Positions 54,701-64,000 of a DNA stretch of 64,000 nt are shown piece by piece. The first letter of the stretch is position 1; each line of letters begins with the position of its first letter. Under the pieces are notes generated by a model, which was not told the origin of the DNA, made no database searches, and was given only the letters and a program-made list of their open reading frames with translations. The DNA is from Canna indica (lineage: Eukaryota > Streptophyta > Magnoliopsida > Zingiberales > Cannaceae). The DNA is taken from positions 83,663,501 to 83,727,500 of the forward strand of contig CP136890.1 of the NCBI GenBank assembly GCA_034359265.1, read 5' to 3'. Position numbers and translations under genes: made by a program.

Positions 54701-57700
54701 AATGTATAACTACGAGCACAGTAATTTCTGTCTGGCCAAAAACCCAAAGTGCAAGTTTATTTTGCAAACATTTTTGTGAGCTTCTCAAATGCAAATAAAT
54801 AAGGTTCCTGTTAATGCTAAAATAATTGATTTGTTCACAAGTAATTAGTCCTTGCATCTTATGGCATTGACTTGAATTACATAAACAATGGGCATGAACT
54901 ACATAAACAGTAAATATGTCACAGTGACATTGATATTATAAATCAGTAAATATCTTCTAGTCCTCTTTGTGAATTGTGTACCCTACAAACTACATAAACA
55001 ATGGGCATGAACTACAAAAGTATTTTGCAACTCCTTTTAGTTTTACCATCATCTTTTATTGATTTATCATACGACAACCAGCTGTCCCCCAATAATGCTG
55101 ACACAGAGTTATATCCTAGTTTTCCTCATAAGTAAGGATTTTTGATAATCCGAATATGCAACTTGCCACAGACACATAAGTTATGTGAGCATATCCAACA
55201 ATTGATCGAAGAATGCAATCAAACTACCATAAAATGATAAACCAAAGAAACTGCTATGATCAAATGTATTTCCACATCAATTTGGAATCCACATTTCAGC
55301 TCCAGTTAAATTGAAAGTTGGAAGGCACCCAGGACAATATACAACATAATTATACTGGTCATTTAGTAGTCTATATGAAGTTGGTACATGCCCCAGAGGG
55401 AACCTTTTCTGAGTCCTGTTTAGATATTTGAAACTTTGATCGCTAGTGATGTTGTGTATAATCCTCGACTAAGATTGATGAAAGTAAACAGACAATCTAT
55501 GACCTATATCTAGATTGTAAAAAGCAAGGCTTCTGGAGGGAAAGAAAACAAATAAACACATGTTAGTACATACTAATACTCCAGCACCCTCGCCCATAAC
55601 AAAGCCATCTCGATCTTTGTCCCATGGTCGTGATGCTGTTTTAGGGTCATCATTTCTTTGAGATAATGCCCTACATGCAACAAATCCCCCAACGCCTATG
55701 GGAATAATTGCTGCTTCAGTACCACCAGCAATCATTATATCTGCCTCACCACGACGAATATGGTTAGCAGCAGCATAAAAGCAATAGTTGGAGGTGGCGC
55801 ATGCTGTAGAAATTGAGTAGTTAGGACCCATAAAACCAATGTCCATGGCAAGCAGTGCAGAACCCATGTTTGTTATGGCATAAGGAATGAAAAAAGGTGT
55901 TATTTTCCTGTAGCCTTTCTCTATAAGAGCCTGAACACCATCAGAAAAGACTGTAAGGCCGCCCATGCCTGTGCCAACAAGTACACCAGCTCGAACCTTG
56001 TCAATCTGTTAAGAGGAATTAGTTAGAAAAAAAGGAAAGTCAAGCCAATAAGTACACTGAGGATAGCAAAGTAGCTGAAGCATGTTTGAACATCAAATAT
56101 CACATACTTTACAACAATATATGAACTATAAGAGTAATCATATTGATGCTGCTTACCGAGAAAGTGGGAAAAACTAAAAAAATACTATAAATAAATAAGA
56201 TTGGAGAAGAACAATGAACTATGGTTGCGACACTGAGAGACAAAAAATGAATCTGTTCTACATGATTCAGCCACATTTACATTTTATGTTGGTCATGTGA
56301 TAGTGTCAATTTGGTTTTGTTGCTTTGGACTAGGCATGTTATTGATTACTAATTATTAGCATCTTCTTGACTAGTTGCTAGAAATATCTGAAAACTTAAC
56401 TACATCTGGTCTATTTTATGTGAGAGGACTTTTTTTCAGGACCTTGTATTTTTATTTTTGATCATATGATGGTCGTGTCCTTTTATGTAGTTTGCCTAAA
56501 ATAACCACTTCTCCATCTAGTTAAAGTATGGCTCTTTGCTAACAGTTAATGACTTAAGATCACTCCCATACATGGAGGTAGAAAGGAAGAAGAATCAACA
56601 GTTATCAAGAAAGAGATACAATGTCCTACTTAAATTTAGATAAGCTAGTTCCATTAGAATCCAATAACTGAAGGCTAATACCAACAACCAAGCGCTTTAA
56701 GTTGACTTAGTTGATGAACAACACAGCACCTAAAGTAGGCAGCAAGTTTCCAAGCATCATTCGTATGTGATGGTCGCCGCGGATGCTAACGCGCAATGTG
56801 ATTTCTCCCAATGCTCTAAATGTCACAGCGAAGAAATTCAACCAAGCATGGGTAAACAGCGGGAGTAACTATAACTCTCTTAAGGTAGCCAAATGCCTCA
56901 TCATCTAATTAGTGACGCACATGAATGGATTAACGAGATTCCCACTGTCCATGTCTACTATCCAAACCACATCCAAGGAAACGAGCTTGGAGAAATCAAC
57001 GGGGAAAGAAGACCCCGTTGAGCTTGACTCTAGTCCGGTGAAAGTGAAATACCACTACTTTTACAGCTTGTTTGAATTGAGGGGCTTGGAGGGGTTTGGA
57101 GGGGGAGGTGTTTGGAAGAGTTCAAAACACCTTGTTTGGGTTTTTTTAGGGGGGGGGAAAGGTTTAGAGATGTTTCACGCCCCTCCTAGAACCCATTTCC
57201 ATAACTTCCAATTTTAAGGGGTTGGGAGGGTTAATGAATAAAAAAGATAAATTACAAAAGTATCACTGAAACAAAAAAATTATGATTATAAATGAGGGCA
57301 CAATGGTCTACCAAACCCATCCAAACCCCTTTTAAAGTCTAACCAAACAAGATTTTTTAAATCATTTCAAAAACCTCCAAATCTCTCCCTCTCCAAACCC
57401 CTTCAAATCCCTCCAAACTCTTCTCCTCCAAACCCCTTACTCAAATTTATCCAAACATAGTGTTAACGTTATTTTACTTATTCCTTGAGTCGGAAGTGGG
57501 GCCTGGCCCCTCCTTTTGGCTCCAAGACCTGCCTCGCGATCCGGGTGGAATACATTGTTAGGTAGGGAGTTTGGCTGGGGTGGCACATCTGTTAAAAGAT
57601 AAGACAGGTGTCCTAAGATGAGCTCAACAACAATAGAAATCTCGTGTGTAACTATTTCACCTCTGATATATTGGTATAAGGCAATTTCCCAACGGTCATA

Positions 57701-58449
57701 TAAGTTATTACAATGTAAGGTATAATTACATAAAGAAAAAAGAACAGTCTTACATGTAGTTGCAAAGATTTGTAATTAGCTTCGGGTAAAGGTCATAAAG
57801 ACTATCCAATTCAAACTTCCACATACAAAAAAAAAGAAGCTAAAAATTACAATGCAATTCAATAGAAGTTACTTTTCTTCTAACAATCTAATTCCGTGAA
57901 TAAAACACAACACAAGTAACCAGGTTTTTCAGCTAAAACGAATTTATCCGATGCATTTAGGCGCTAAAAAAAACCAAGAACTCAGTTACTCAGATGGAAG
58001 GCAGGTCAAACCTTGCTCGCAGCTGGGCTCCCAACAGCGAGGCCGGCGTTCTCGAGGGCTTTCTTGCCGCTAACCAGGCAATACCTCAAACAGTCATCGA
58101 GTCTCCGGTCGTTCTTGCCGTCAATGTACCCCTCCGACGAGAACCCCCTGATCTGGCCGGCGAACCTCGTGGGGAACTTGGACGCATCGAACCGGTCGAT
58201 CGGCCCGATCCCACTCTCCCCTTGGAGGAGCTTCTCATAGTAAGCGTCAACGTCGTTGCCGAAGACGGAGACTAACCCCATTCCCGTGATTACCACCCTC
58301 TTATTCGGGTCCGCCTCCCTGCATGGAGCGGCGGCGGAGGCGCGGACAACGGCGGGCCGGCGGAGAGCGCGGCGTTGCTGGGAAGCCGGAAGAGGGGACA
58401 GGGACGAGAGACGGAGGCCGTCCATGGAGGGGAGAAGGAGCGCCTGCAT
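51770..58449 (-). CDS. KAS1: 3-oxoacyl-[acyl-carrier-protein] synthase I, chloroplastic (copy B)
   Basis: Same enzyme as copy A. Seven exons in frame: 58012-58449, 55574-56005, 54241-54414, 53486-53599, 53312-53413, 51929-51995, 51770-51837; 464 residues. The six-residue difference is in the transit peptide region. It keeps the conserved KASI residues that copy A has lost: QIRGFSSEGYIDG, GGLTVFSDGVQALIEK, ITPFFIPYAITN, TACATSNYCFYAAANH. Catalytic Cys and both His are present. The same GC donor follows exon 4 (AAAG/GCAAG). This copy probably carries the ancestral function. The last exon is duplicated downstream (51676-51747). Intron 1 is 2.0 kb against 4.3 kb in copy A. Confidence 0.96.
52316..53253. 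mobile_element. TIR element with iterated palindrome, KASI-B intron 5
   Basis: Counterpart of 24037-25256. Palindrome variants near 52415, 52535, 52718, 52985 and 53110; two of the seven present in copy A are missing through an internal deletion. Ends GAATTTCCCAAAATC and GATTTTGGAAAATTTC. Confidence 0.75.
56752..57063 (+). pseudogene. 25S rRNA fragment, part 1, in KASI-B intron 1
   Basis: rRNA sense on plus: ATGCTAACGCGCAATGTGAT, GAAGAAATTCAACCAAGC, CTCTCTTAAGGTAGCCAAAT, ATGGATTAACGAGATTCCC, GGGGAAAGAAGACCCCGTTG, GTGAAATACCACTACTTTTA. A short internal deletion follows CTCTAGTCCG. Longer than the copy A remnant. Confidence 0.95.
57064..57462. mobile_element. Harbinger-like MITE inside the 25S fragment (copy B, complete)
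   Basis: Inserted exactly in the 25S sequence ACTTTTAACGTT with a TTA duplication (57061-57063 and 57463-57465). Ends CAGCTTGTTTGAATTGAG and TTTATCCAAACATAGTG are inverted. The interior repeats GGAGGGGTTTGG / CCAAACCCCT words. Confidence 0.87.
57463..57655 (+). pseudogene. 25S rRNA fragment, part 2, in KASI-B intron 1
   Basis: TAACGTTATTTTACTTATTC, CTTGAGTCGGAAG, CCTCCTTTTGGCTCCAAG, GGGAGTTTGGCTGGGG, GGTGTCCTAAGATGAGCTCA, AGAAATCTCGTGTG. Continues part 1 directly once the MITE is removed. Confidence 0.93.
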
Positions 58450-58645
58450 GCCGGCGTGGGGGTGAGGTGGAGTCAGGTGCGAAAGGGGAAGATAGTGATC
58501 GAGGGAGATCGAGAGTGGGAGAGACGAGCCGGAAGAAGGGATGAGAGATTGAGAGTTATGAGACTTGATGGAATGTTCCGGGCCGAACTGAGAGAGCGGG
58601 ATCCGGTGTTTAACTCGCTGCAGCAGAGATCACACTTTGTGGTTG

Positions 58646-58660
58646 TATATAGCACACGTG
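58646..58660 (-). promoter_or_regulatory. KASI-B core promoter: TATA box and G-box
   Basis: CACGTG at 58655-58660 and TATATA at 58646-58651, about 197 bases before the start codon, matching copy A. The homology to copy A ends a few bases further upstream, so distal regulatory sequence differs between the two genes. Confidence 0.6.
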
Positions 58661-58696
58661 GCGTGGTTCTTGAAGACCATTGACCATATTTAATTA

Positions 58697-59014
58697 CTCA
58701 CTTCGTTTTGTAACGAATGACTTTTTAAATTTTGACGTGTAAATTTAAAAAATTATTTAATAGCCTAATTTTTAATAATTTTTTTAAAACTAAATTATCC
58801 ACACACAGAGTGTGTGACCCTTAATATTCTCAATGAAGACTCTATTTGTTGATCTTCAATATTCTTTTGTATTATACACCATTGATGAAAGAAATTTTTA
58901 TTAGAGATTAAAATTAATAAAAAGAAATTAATACTATATTGAAAGTCTAAAGTGTTATTTAATATGAAATTTTTAAAAAAATTTAAAAAATCACTTATTA
59001 TGAAACAGAGGGAG
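58697..59014. mobile_element. Stowaway-type (Tc1/mariner) MITE
   Basis: Right end TTATGAAACAGAGGGAG followed by TA; left end TA then CTCACTTCGTTTTGTAA (decayed form of CTCCCTCCGTTTCATAA). TA dinucleotides flank both ends. Inserted just upstream of the KASI-B promoter, at the edge of the duplication. Confidence 0.8.
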
Positions 59015-59224
59015 TATCATCAACAATTCAATTTTTAAAAAAATTTTAGTTATATCTTTTCGAGAAAAACAAATGAAATTTTATATGAAAGAGAATAATA
59101 TGTGCATAAATTTTTTAATAATCAATCACTCTAGGAACAAGAATCACATAATTAATAATGGAGTTTGAAACATTAGTAGAAGAGTGAGGATTGTTCTAAA
59201 AAAATAGTGTTATTGCACTCAAGT

Positions 59225-59597
59225 TAGAGGTGGCAAAATGGGCCACTTCGGCATGATAAGGTAGCGTGCCGACCCGGCCCGGCCCGCGAGTCGTTATCAA
59301 CTAAAAATTTATAAAAAAAATTAATTTAAAATAATTGAGAGACTAAATAAGCATAAAATATGACATTTCATATGAAAAGCTTCATGGATTAACTCCACCT
59401 TCAATTTTAAATCACTAAATAATCATTAAACTAGACTTAAAATTAATTTTTTTAATACGTAGCGGGATAAACGGGTCGTCCCGGCCCGATAAGAGCCAGC
59501 CCACGTCGGCCCGATAAACTTATTGGGCCAAATTTTCTGGCATAGCCCGCAGTTATCATACCGTGCTATCGTGTCGTGCCCATTTTTACCACCCCTA
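59225..59597. mobile_element. hAT-like GGCCCG-rich element
   Basis: Starts TAGAGGTGGCAAAATGGGCC and ends GCCCATTTTTACCACCCCTA (inverted). Target duplication ACTCAAGT / GTTCAAGT, 6 of 8 identical, so older than the other copies. Close in interior sequence to 23492-23932 (both hold ATGACATTTCA and TTAACTCCAC/TTAACATCAT middle segments). Confidence 0.85.
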
Positions 59598-60194
59598 GTT
59601 CAAGTTAGAGCGAGTAGATTGTCGTTGTAAGGAAGAGTTTCCTCCCTATTCTCATAGGGGTGAATTCATCAAAATGTTGTAGAAACCACTACAAAGTCAT
59701 TGGACCGGGAGATCGTTGAGGGGGGCAAGCCACGTGTATTTTGTGAAATATTTTTATAATTCAATACTTCTTTGAAATAAAATAATCCAAAAATTTACAA
59801 TATTTTTATAATAATTTCACAATAATATTTTAATATTTAATTAAACATTTTATATTAAACTAATAAATATTTTATCTTAACAAAATCTATATATTTTATA
59901 TCATACTTTAATATAATATAATATATTTTGTGTATAAAACTAGATAAAATATATTTAATTTTTATATGTTAAAAATATTATAATTTATACGATAGTATAA
60001 AATATTTTTTCTTCAAAAAATAAATCTCTATAATGATTTGCCAAACTTTGCATTACATTTTGCACTTAGACAGCATCTTTTAGTTGACAAAATCTTTTTA
60101 CATACCAAATACCTTAAAATGAGAAAAATTATTTTCCTTAAAGCAAACACGACCTTGATTACGAATGATTTATTCATTCCCCTACTTCTTATAG
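59598..60194. other. AT-rich intergenic sequence, no gene seen
   Basis: No coding or structural signal recognised. Short ORFs at 60028-60298 are chance ORFs in AT-rich DNA and are not supported. Confidence 0.5.
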
Positions 60195-61874
60195 TGTTAA
60201 TTATACTATATATCCTAAATTTTAGGAGTATTTTCAATTTTAATCCGAACTTTCAGTTGTATCAATTTTATACCATGATTTTTAATTTATTTCAATAATA
60301 TCTCATTGTCAAATCATCGTGAATTTTATAATTTGTTTGATGATGTGGAGTTGCACACGTGGACCAGAAATTATATAATATATTTAAAAATTCATCCAAT
60401 GCCACATCAGTGAGCTAGGTCAACAATTTTTTTTTTTAAAAAACCTGAATAAAGAATACATGTCAGCTGAACTTTAGGGTTTATAGTTTAAAAATCCTGA
60501 GTTTGTCGGGTGATGTCGGGTGAAAAGGGCGAAAGCAAAACTACACGCCAAAAGAGCTCACACACGGCGACACCACGGCCGAAATCGTGTTCGACGTTGT
60601 TACACCGACACCAATCGCTCGCTCTTCTATGATCTCCAGACATAAATATCACTCACGACTTCACCGGACGAACACTGCCATCTCCGGAGCCCGTGTAGTG
60701 ACATTGTGTATTTCTTTCGTCGACGACAGGTTAGTAATGTATTTATATATGTTGATTTATTTTCGAACCCTAGATAGTCAAGATCAAAAGTATGTTTAGG
60801 GTTTTCTCATTGATTTAGGTTTTCTTTTTCTTATGGTTGTTTTCTGCCATTGTTGATGTCAATAGGTTTTCTTTTGTTTATGCATTTGAATTGCCATTGT
60901 TCTGTCAGTAGAATGAGTTTTGCCATTGTCGCGAGTGAAATAAGTTATATTGTTGATCTCAATAGGGTTTATTCATTAACTTAGATTACTATTTTTCATT
61001 AACTTAGGTTTTATTCAAGTGAAATTAGTTCCCTGTTTGTCTTGTTAATATATTATCTAGTTGGTACATCTAAAGAATATTTGAAATGGTTCGACAATTA
61101 AATCGACATTGAACTACCATTCCACCTCCTCGACAAGATTCGTCAGCGGCAAATCCGGTAATTACATAAATGTTTAAGTACTAATTATATTTATGCTAAT
61201 GATGTTTGAAGCTCACATTATCATCTTATTGTACATCTTAATACCAGTAGTAGCGAAGATGAAAATGACTTGCATCATGGACATTTTTCATACAATACAA
61301 CTCCCATGCAATTACCAACAACACGAGATGAGAATAGTGAAAATTCTTCATCCGAAAGCCTGGAACCAGCCCAATTAGAGGAACCAACCTAATTAGAGAA
61401 ACTGGAAAATTATCATGAGTTACCAACAACAAGAGCTGAAAATAGTGAGAATTCTTCATCCGAAGATGAAGACTATTGTCCAGTTGGTGAAAGTGATGAT
61501 GATGTTTTGTCTAGTGAATACGAGGAATTAAGTGATGAAGAATATGTGGCCATTAGAGAGTTGAAGAAGGAGAAATGTAGACTTGATGACAATGCACCTA
61601 ATCTTGAGAACTTGGACGATGTTGTATCGATCACAGTTGAATATAGACACAATGACAACTTCACTGATGAGGTGCCCATTAGAGTCCACACATTAGACTC
61701 TCAAGAAGATGAAGATGCACTTGAAAGTTTACATGCATCTGAGACAGTAATTAGTGATTATGAGGAAAGTGAAGATGAAATCATTACACCGGAGACTAGT
61801 CAAGAAGGTGTAGAGGAGGTGCCAAGGAAGAATGTGCACATGAGGAATAAAATTCGCAGTAAAATATATTGTTA
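60195..61874 (+). mobile_element. 5' part of a MULE-like element, cut by a gypsy LTR
   Basis: GTTAATTATACTATATATCC at the start and CACACGTGGACCAGAAATT near 60354 resemble, in layout, the TIR of the Pack-MULE at 40187. After a leader with possible splice signals, an ORF on plus (about 61230-61874) encodes an acidic Ser/Glu/Asp-rich protein. No right TIR is visible. Assignment to MULE rests on these resemblances only. Confidence 0.45.
61507..61874 (+). pseudogene. Acidic ORF, probably the N-terminus of a MULE transposase
   Basis: Encodes MSSEYEELSDEEYVAIRELK, DSQEDEDALESLHASETVIS and DYEESEDEIITPETSQEGVE, ending in KNVHMRNKIRSKIY before the LTR boundary. An upstream open frame from about 61230 (SSSEDENDLHHG; AENSENSSSEDEDYCPVGES) has one in-frame stop near 61390. 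Acidic N-terminal regions of this kind occur in MURA-like transposases; the catalytic part is not in the window. Confidence 0.5.
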
Positions 61875-64000
61875 TGTCCCGCCCAGGTTTATCCCTAAAA
61901 CAGGGACCTCACCTAGGAGGAGCGCAACCTAAAACTAAACCACAAAAATACACCAGAATATCTCAACAGGAACAACTGAAATCATCATTTCAACTAAGAG
62001 TTTTCTACATAATGTTCCACATCAATATAAAAACAACTAAGAAAATATCTAAGCAGCGGATGATGCCTCCTCCAGGACTCTAGCTACCTAACTTCAACTA
62101 CCGACATACCTGCAAAACTGAGGCAATAACAAACGACATCAGCGAAAAGCTGAGTAGGAGAATCAATATGTCAACAATAAGAACAACAATCATGATGCAA
62201 TGACACTACCAAATACAACAACAACATATGACTCTGCAATAAAGTGCAACATGGCAACAACCAGACACCTTTTCACCTATCAACTAATGCAACTCATACC
62301 AATCAAGAGCGTAGTGGACAAGTGGGTTTCCCCCGCACTCTCGCACCTCGAGAGTGGCACCTCAAGTCTGCTCCAGCTAGAGGTGCGACTATCAAAAGAT
62401 AGCCCGCCGACGTCTAACACCTCGACGTCGCACACGAGCCCGCCAACGTCTAACAGCGCGACGCCGCACCTCATGTGAAAATTTCGTGATCACCGGTGTC
62501 ACCGCCCATACACCTCGGGCAATAAATCAACTGTGTCCAGGCTTGCGCCCACAATGATTATAATGCAGTATGTCATCAACAACTGACCTACGATACTAAC
62601 AACAATAACTAATACAACAATAAGAAGCATGATAGCTAGACCTCACCACATGACACACCACAACTGATATACAATGCTAACAACAATAAATGTCACAACA
62701 ACTATCAACTGAAGATGCAACCAGAGTAATTCATGTTAGCAAGTACAACTTATGACAACACTAACAGTGTGCACAATGCCTAGCATAATATCATGCTCAA
62801 TAATCATTAATGAATAACAGCTAATCAGCCTCATGCAAGTATCAACATGGCATGTTCAACAACATAATGCAACAGGAGATCAACGGATTTCAGAAGCAAA
62901 TCAATCAAATAGAAGCAAGGGGTAAAATCATCAATTTACCAATTCAACATTCATCGGCTACAGCAGGAGTCAACTCGCACCCAATACAACTATCTACCAC
63001 CTAACATAGAATACCACTATTCTATATTATTTAATTATTTATCAACTGAATTAATAATTCGCATCTACTAAATAACTCCGAAACATAGAAAAGACCTACC
63101 AGACGACCTCTGATCAGAAATCCGACACCACAATCGCGTTTAGAACGCAAAAACCTACAACTTTGATATTCACCTCGACTCGATCCGACGATCCTACGAT
63201 CAAATCTAAAAATACCCTAATATTCTACAAATTAACCTCATTTCATTCGATACAACTATCTTCTTAATTAACCTATTTATTAAATTAAATAAAACTCTTT
63301 ATCTCCCACTCGTCTCCTAACCGACGCCCGCCCGAGCGCCCCCTCCCCTGCTTCGCACGGATCCACACCGGCCGTCCTCTTTGCCGACGGCAACCACCCC
63401 CGCCGGCCTCGCCGGCCTCTCCTCCAACGCCGGCGGGTACCAGCTTGGGAGGCCACGACGGCCTCCCCTCCCCGACGCCGCCTCCTCTCCACCCTGCTCG
63501 GCCCACGCCGGGCGGCCCTCCCGGCCACCGGCGACCATGCGCCGCCTCCCCTCCGGCCTTCCCACGGCCTCCAGCGCCGACGATCCATTGAGTCATGGCT
63601 GGGAGGCCACGACGGCCTCCCCTGCAGCAGCACCGACTGCTGCCATGATACGGGCAGCAGCAATCGCTGCCTTGGCTCGGTCCAACGTCGCGGACAGCAA
63701 CACGGCTGCCGCGATCACCGCTCCCCTCGCCGGCCCACCTCCGACTCCTCACTCCTTCACTCATTCGACAACTTCCGATTCTACCTCCTCTAACCCCTCC
63801 GCTGCCGTTGATGAACGAAAGAATGGAAACGACGAGAAACAACAGAGACGAAAACAACGAAGAAGAAGAGAAGAACTCCTACCTCAAAAACTCCTCCAAA
63901 TTCCGGTCTTCACCGGAGTCTTCTTCCTGCCGACACCTCACCGCTGCCGCTACAGCGATCGAGAGAGAGAGAGAGAGCGAAAAAGGTTAGAGAGAGGATT
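61875..64000 (-). mobile_element. Ty3/gypsy-type LTR (minus strand), continues beyond the window
   Basis: Read on minus it ends in CTGGGCGGGACA at 61875, the same kind of end as the LTRs at 12013 (GAGCATGACA) and 14536 (GGAGCGTGACA). A GC-rich leader (63300-63800) and a GA/CT-rich tract at the window edge parallel the leader of the first LTR. The ORFs at 63280-63857 lie in this leader and are not genes. The element has inserted in the acidic ORF. Confidence 0.65.
63961..63977. repeat. (GA)n tract
   Basis: GAGAGAGAGAGAGAGAG in the LTR leader, close to the window end. Confidence 0.9.

Larger units (their letters stand above)
49934..58680. repeat. Segmental duplication, copy B
   Basis: Same order and orientation as 21083-32950: a piece of ERF 3' UTR (AATAAGTGGACTTTGAACTA) without any ERF coding sequence, the unrecognised ORF, the MULE MITE, then KASI with its promoter. 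A relic of the ERF 3' UTR here shows the duplication was copied from the ERF-KASI neighbourhood. Confidence 0.93.

Noticed and set aside
28731..57655. Functional rRNA gene
   Set aside because: Only about 450 bases of 25S, with substitutions, deletions and inserted elements.
63280..63857. ORFs of 127-190 residues on the minus strand, Arg/Gly-rich
   Set aside because: They lie in the GC-rich leader of a gypsy LTR, overlap one another in different frames, and have only low-complexity composition.
1..64000. CRISPR arrays, operons, bacterial-type features
   Set aside because: Intron structure and transposon content are eukaryotic. The regular repeats seen are palindromes in a TIR element or tandem arrays without unique equal-length spacers.
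63300..64000. A host gene with its 5' end at the right window edge
   Set aside because: Considered because of GC-rich sequence and a (GA)n tract, but the layout matches an LTR leader on the minus strand; this cannot be fully excluded without the sequence beyond 64000.

Overview
This is a stretch of a flowering-plant nuclear genome, most likely a monocot. The genes are split by AT-rich introns, their first exons are strongly GC-rich, and everything between them is layered transposon. I do not assign a species. Four protein-coding loci look functional. (1) 1-8196, minus strand: most of a TONSOKU/BRUSHY1/MGOUN3 gene (TPR/LGN repeats, an acidic linker, then leucine-rich repeats). It runs off the left edge. 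(2) 18595-20920, plus strand: a complete group VII ethylene response factor with the MCGGAII oxygen-sensing N-terminus. (3) and (4) 23038-32729 and 51770-58449, minus strand: two complete copies of plastid 3-oxoacyl-ACP synthase I (KASI), with seven exons each and the same intron positions.

The two KASI genes sit in two copies of one direct segmental duplication (about 21083-32950 and 49934-58680). The left breakpoint lies in the 3' UTR of the ERF-VII gene. Because both copies are in the window, each one serves as an empty-site control for transposons in the other. Copy A carries a PIF/Harbinger-like element, two hAT-like elements and one unclassified short TIR element that copy B lacks; for three of them the target site is readable to the base. 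Copy A also has changes at residues that are conserved in KASI, while copy B keeps the conserved residues and carries a tandemly duplicated last exon. Both copies hold a broken 25S rRNA fragment in intron 1.

The 17 kb between the copies (33.0-49.9 kb) is nested mobile DNA: two Helitron-like AT-rich blocks in the same orientation, a dead L1-type LINE with 16-bp target duplications inserted between them, and two elements inside the LINE. One of these is a 4.36 kb Pack-MULE with 190-bp TIRs and a perfect 9-bp target duplication. It holds a piece of a nuclear amidophosphoribosyltransferase gene next to mitochondrial-type DNA (an nad2 exon and a group II intron domain V). The other is a hAT-like GGTAC-rich element that contains a near-perfect 470-bp foldback.

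The left intergenic region (8.2-18.5 kb) holds two truncated Ty3/gypsy LTR blocks, degenerate repeats, TIR elements and two hAT-like elements. The right end (58.7-64 kb) holds a Stowaway MITE, another hAT-like element, the start of a MULE with an acidic ORF, and a gypsy LTR on the minus strand that leaves the window. A recurring theme is short TIR elements whose interiors repeat a small vocabulary of words (GGCCCG/ATCGGG, GGTACCG, GAAAAAATTCGTGC, GTCTCTAATGCATTAGAGAC). They explain nearly all the long spurious ORFs in the non-genic parts.
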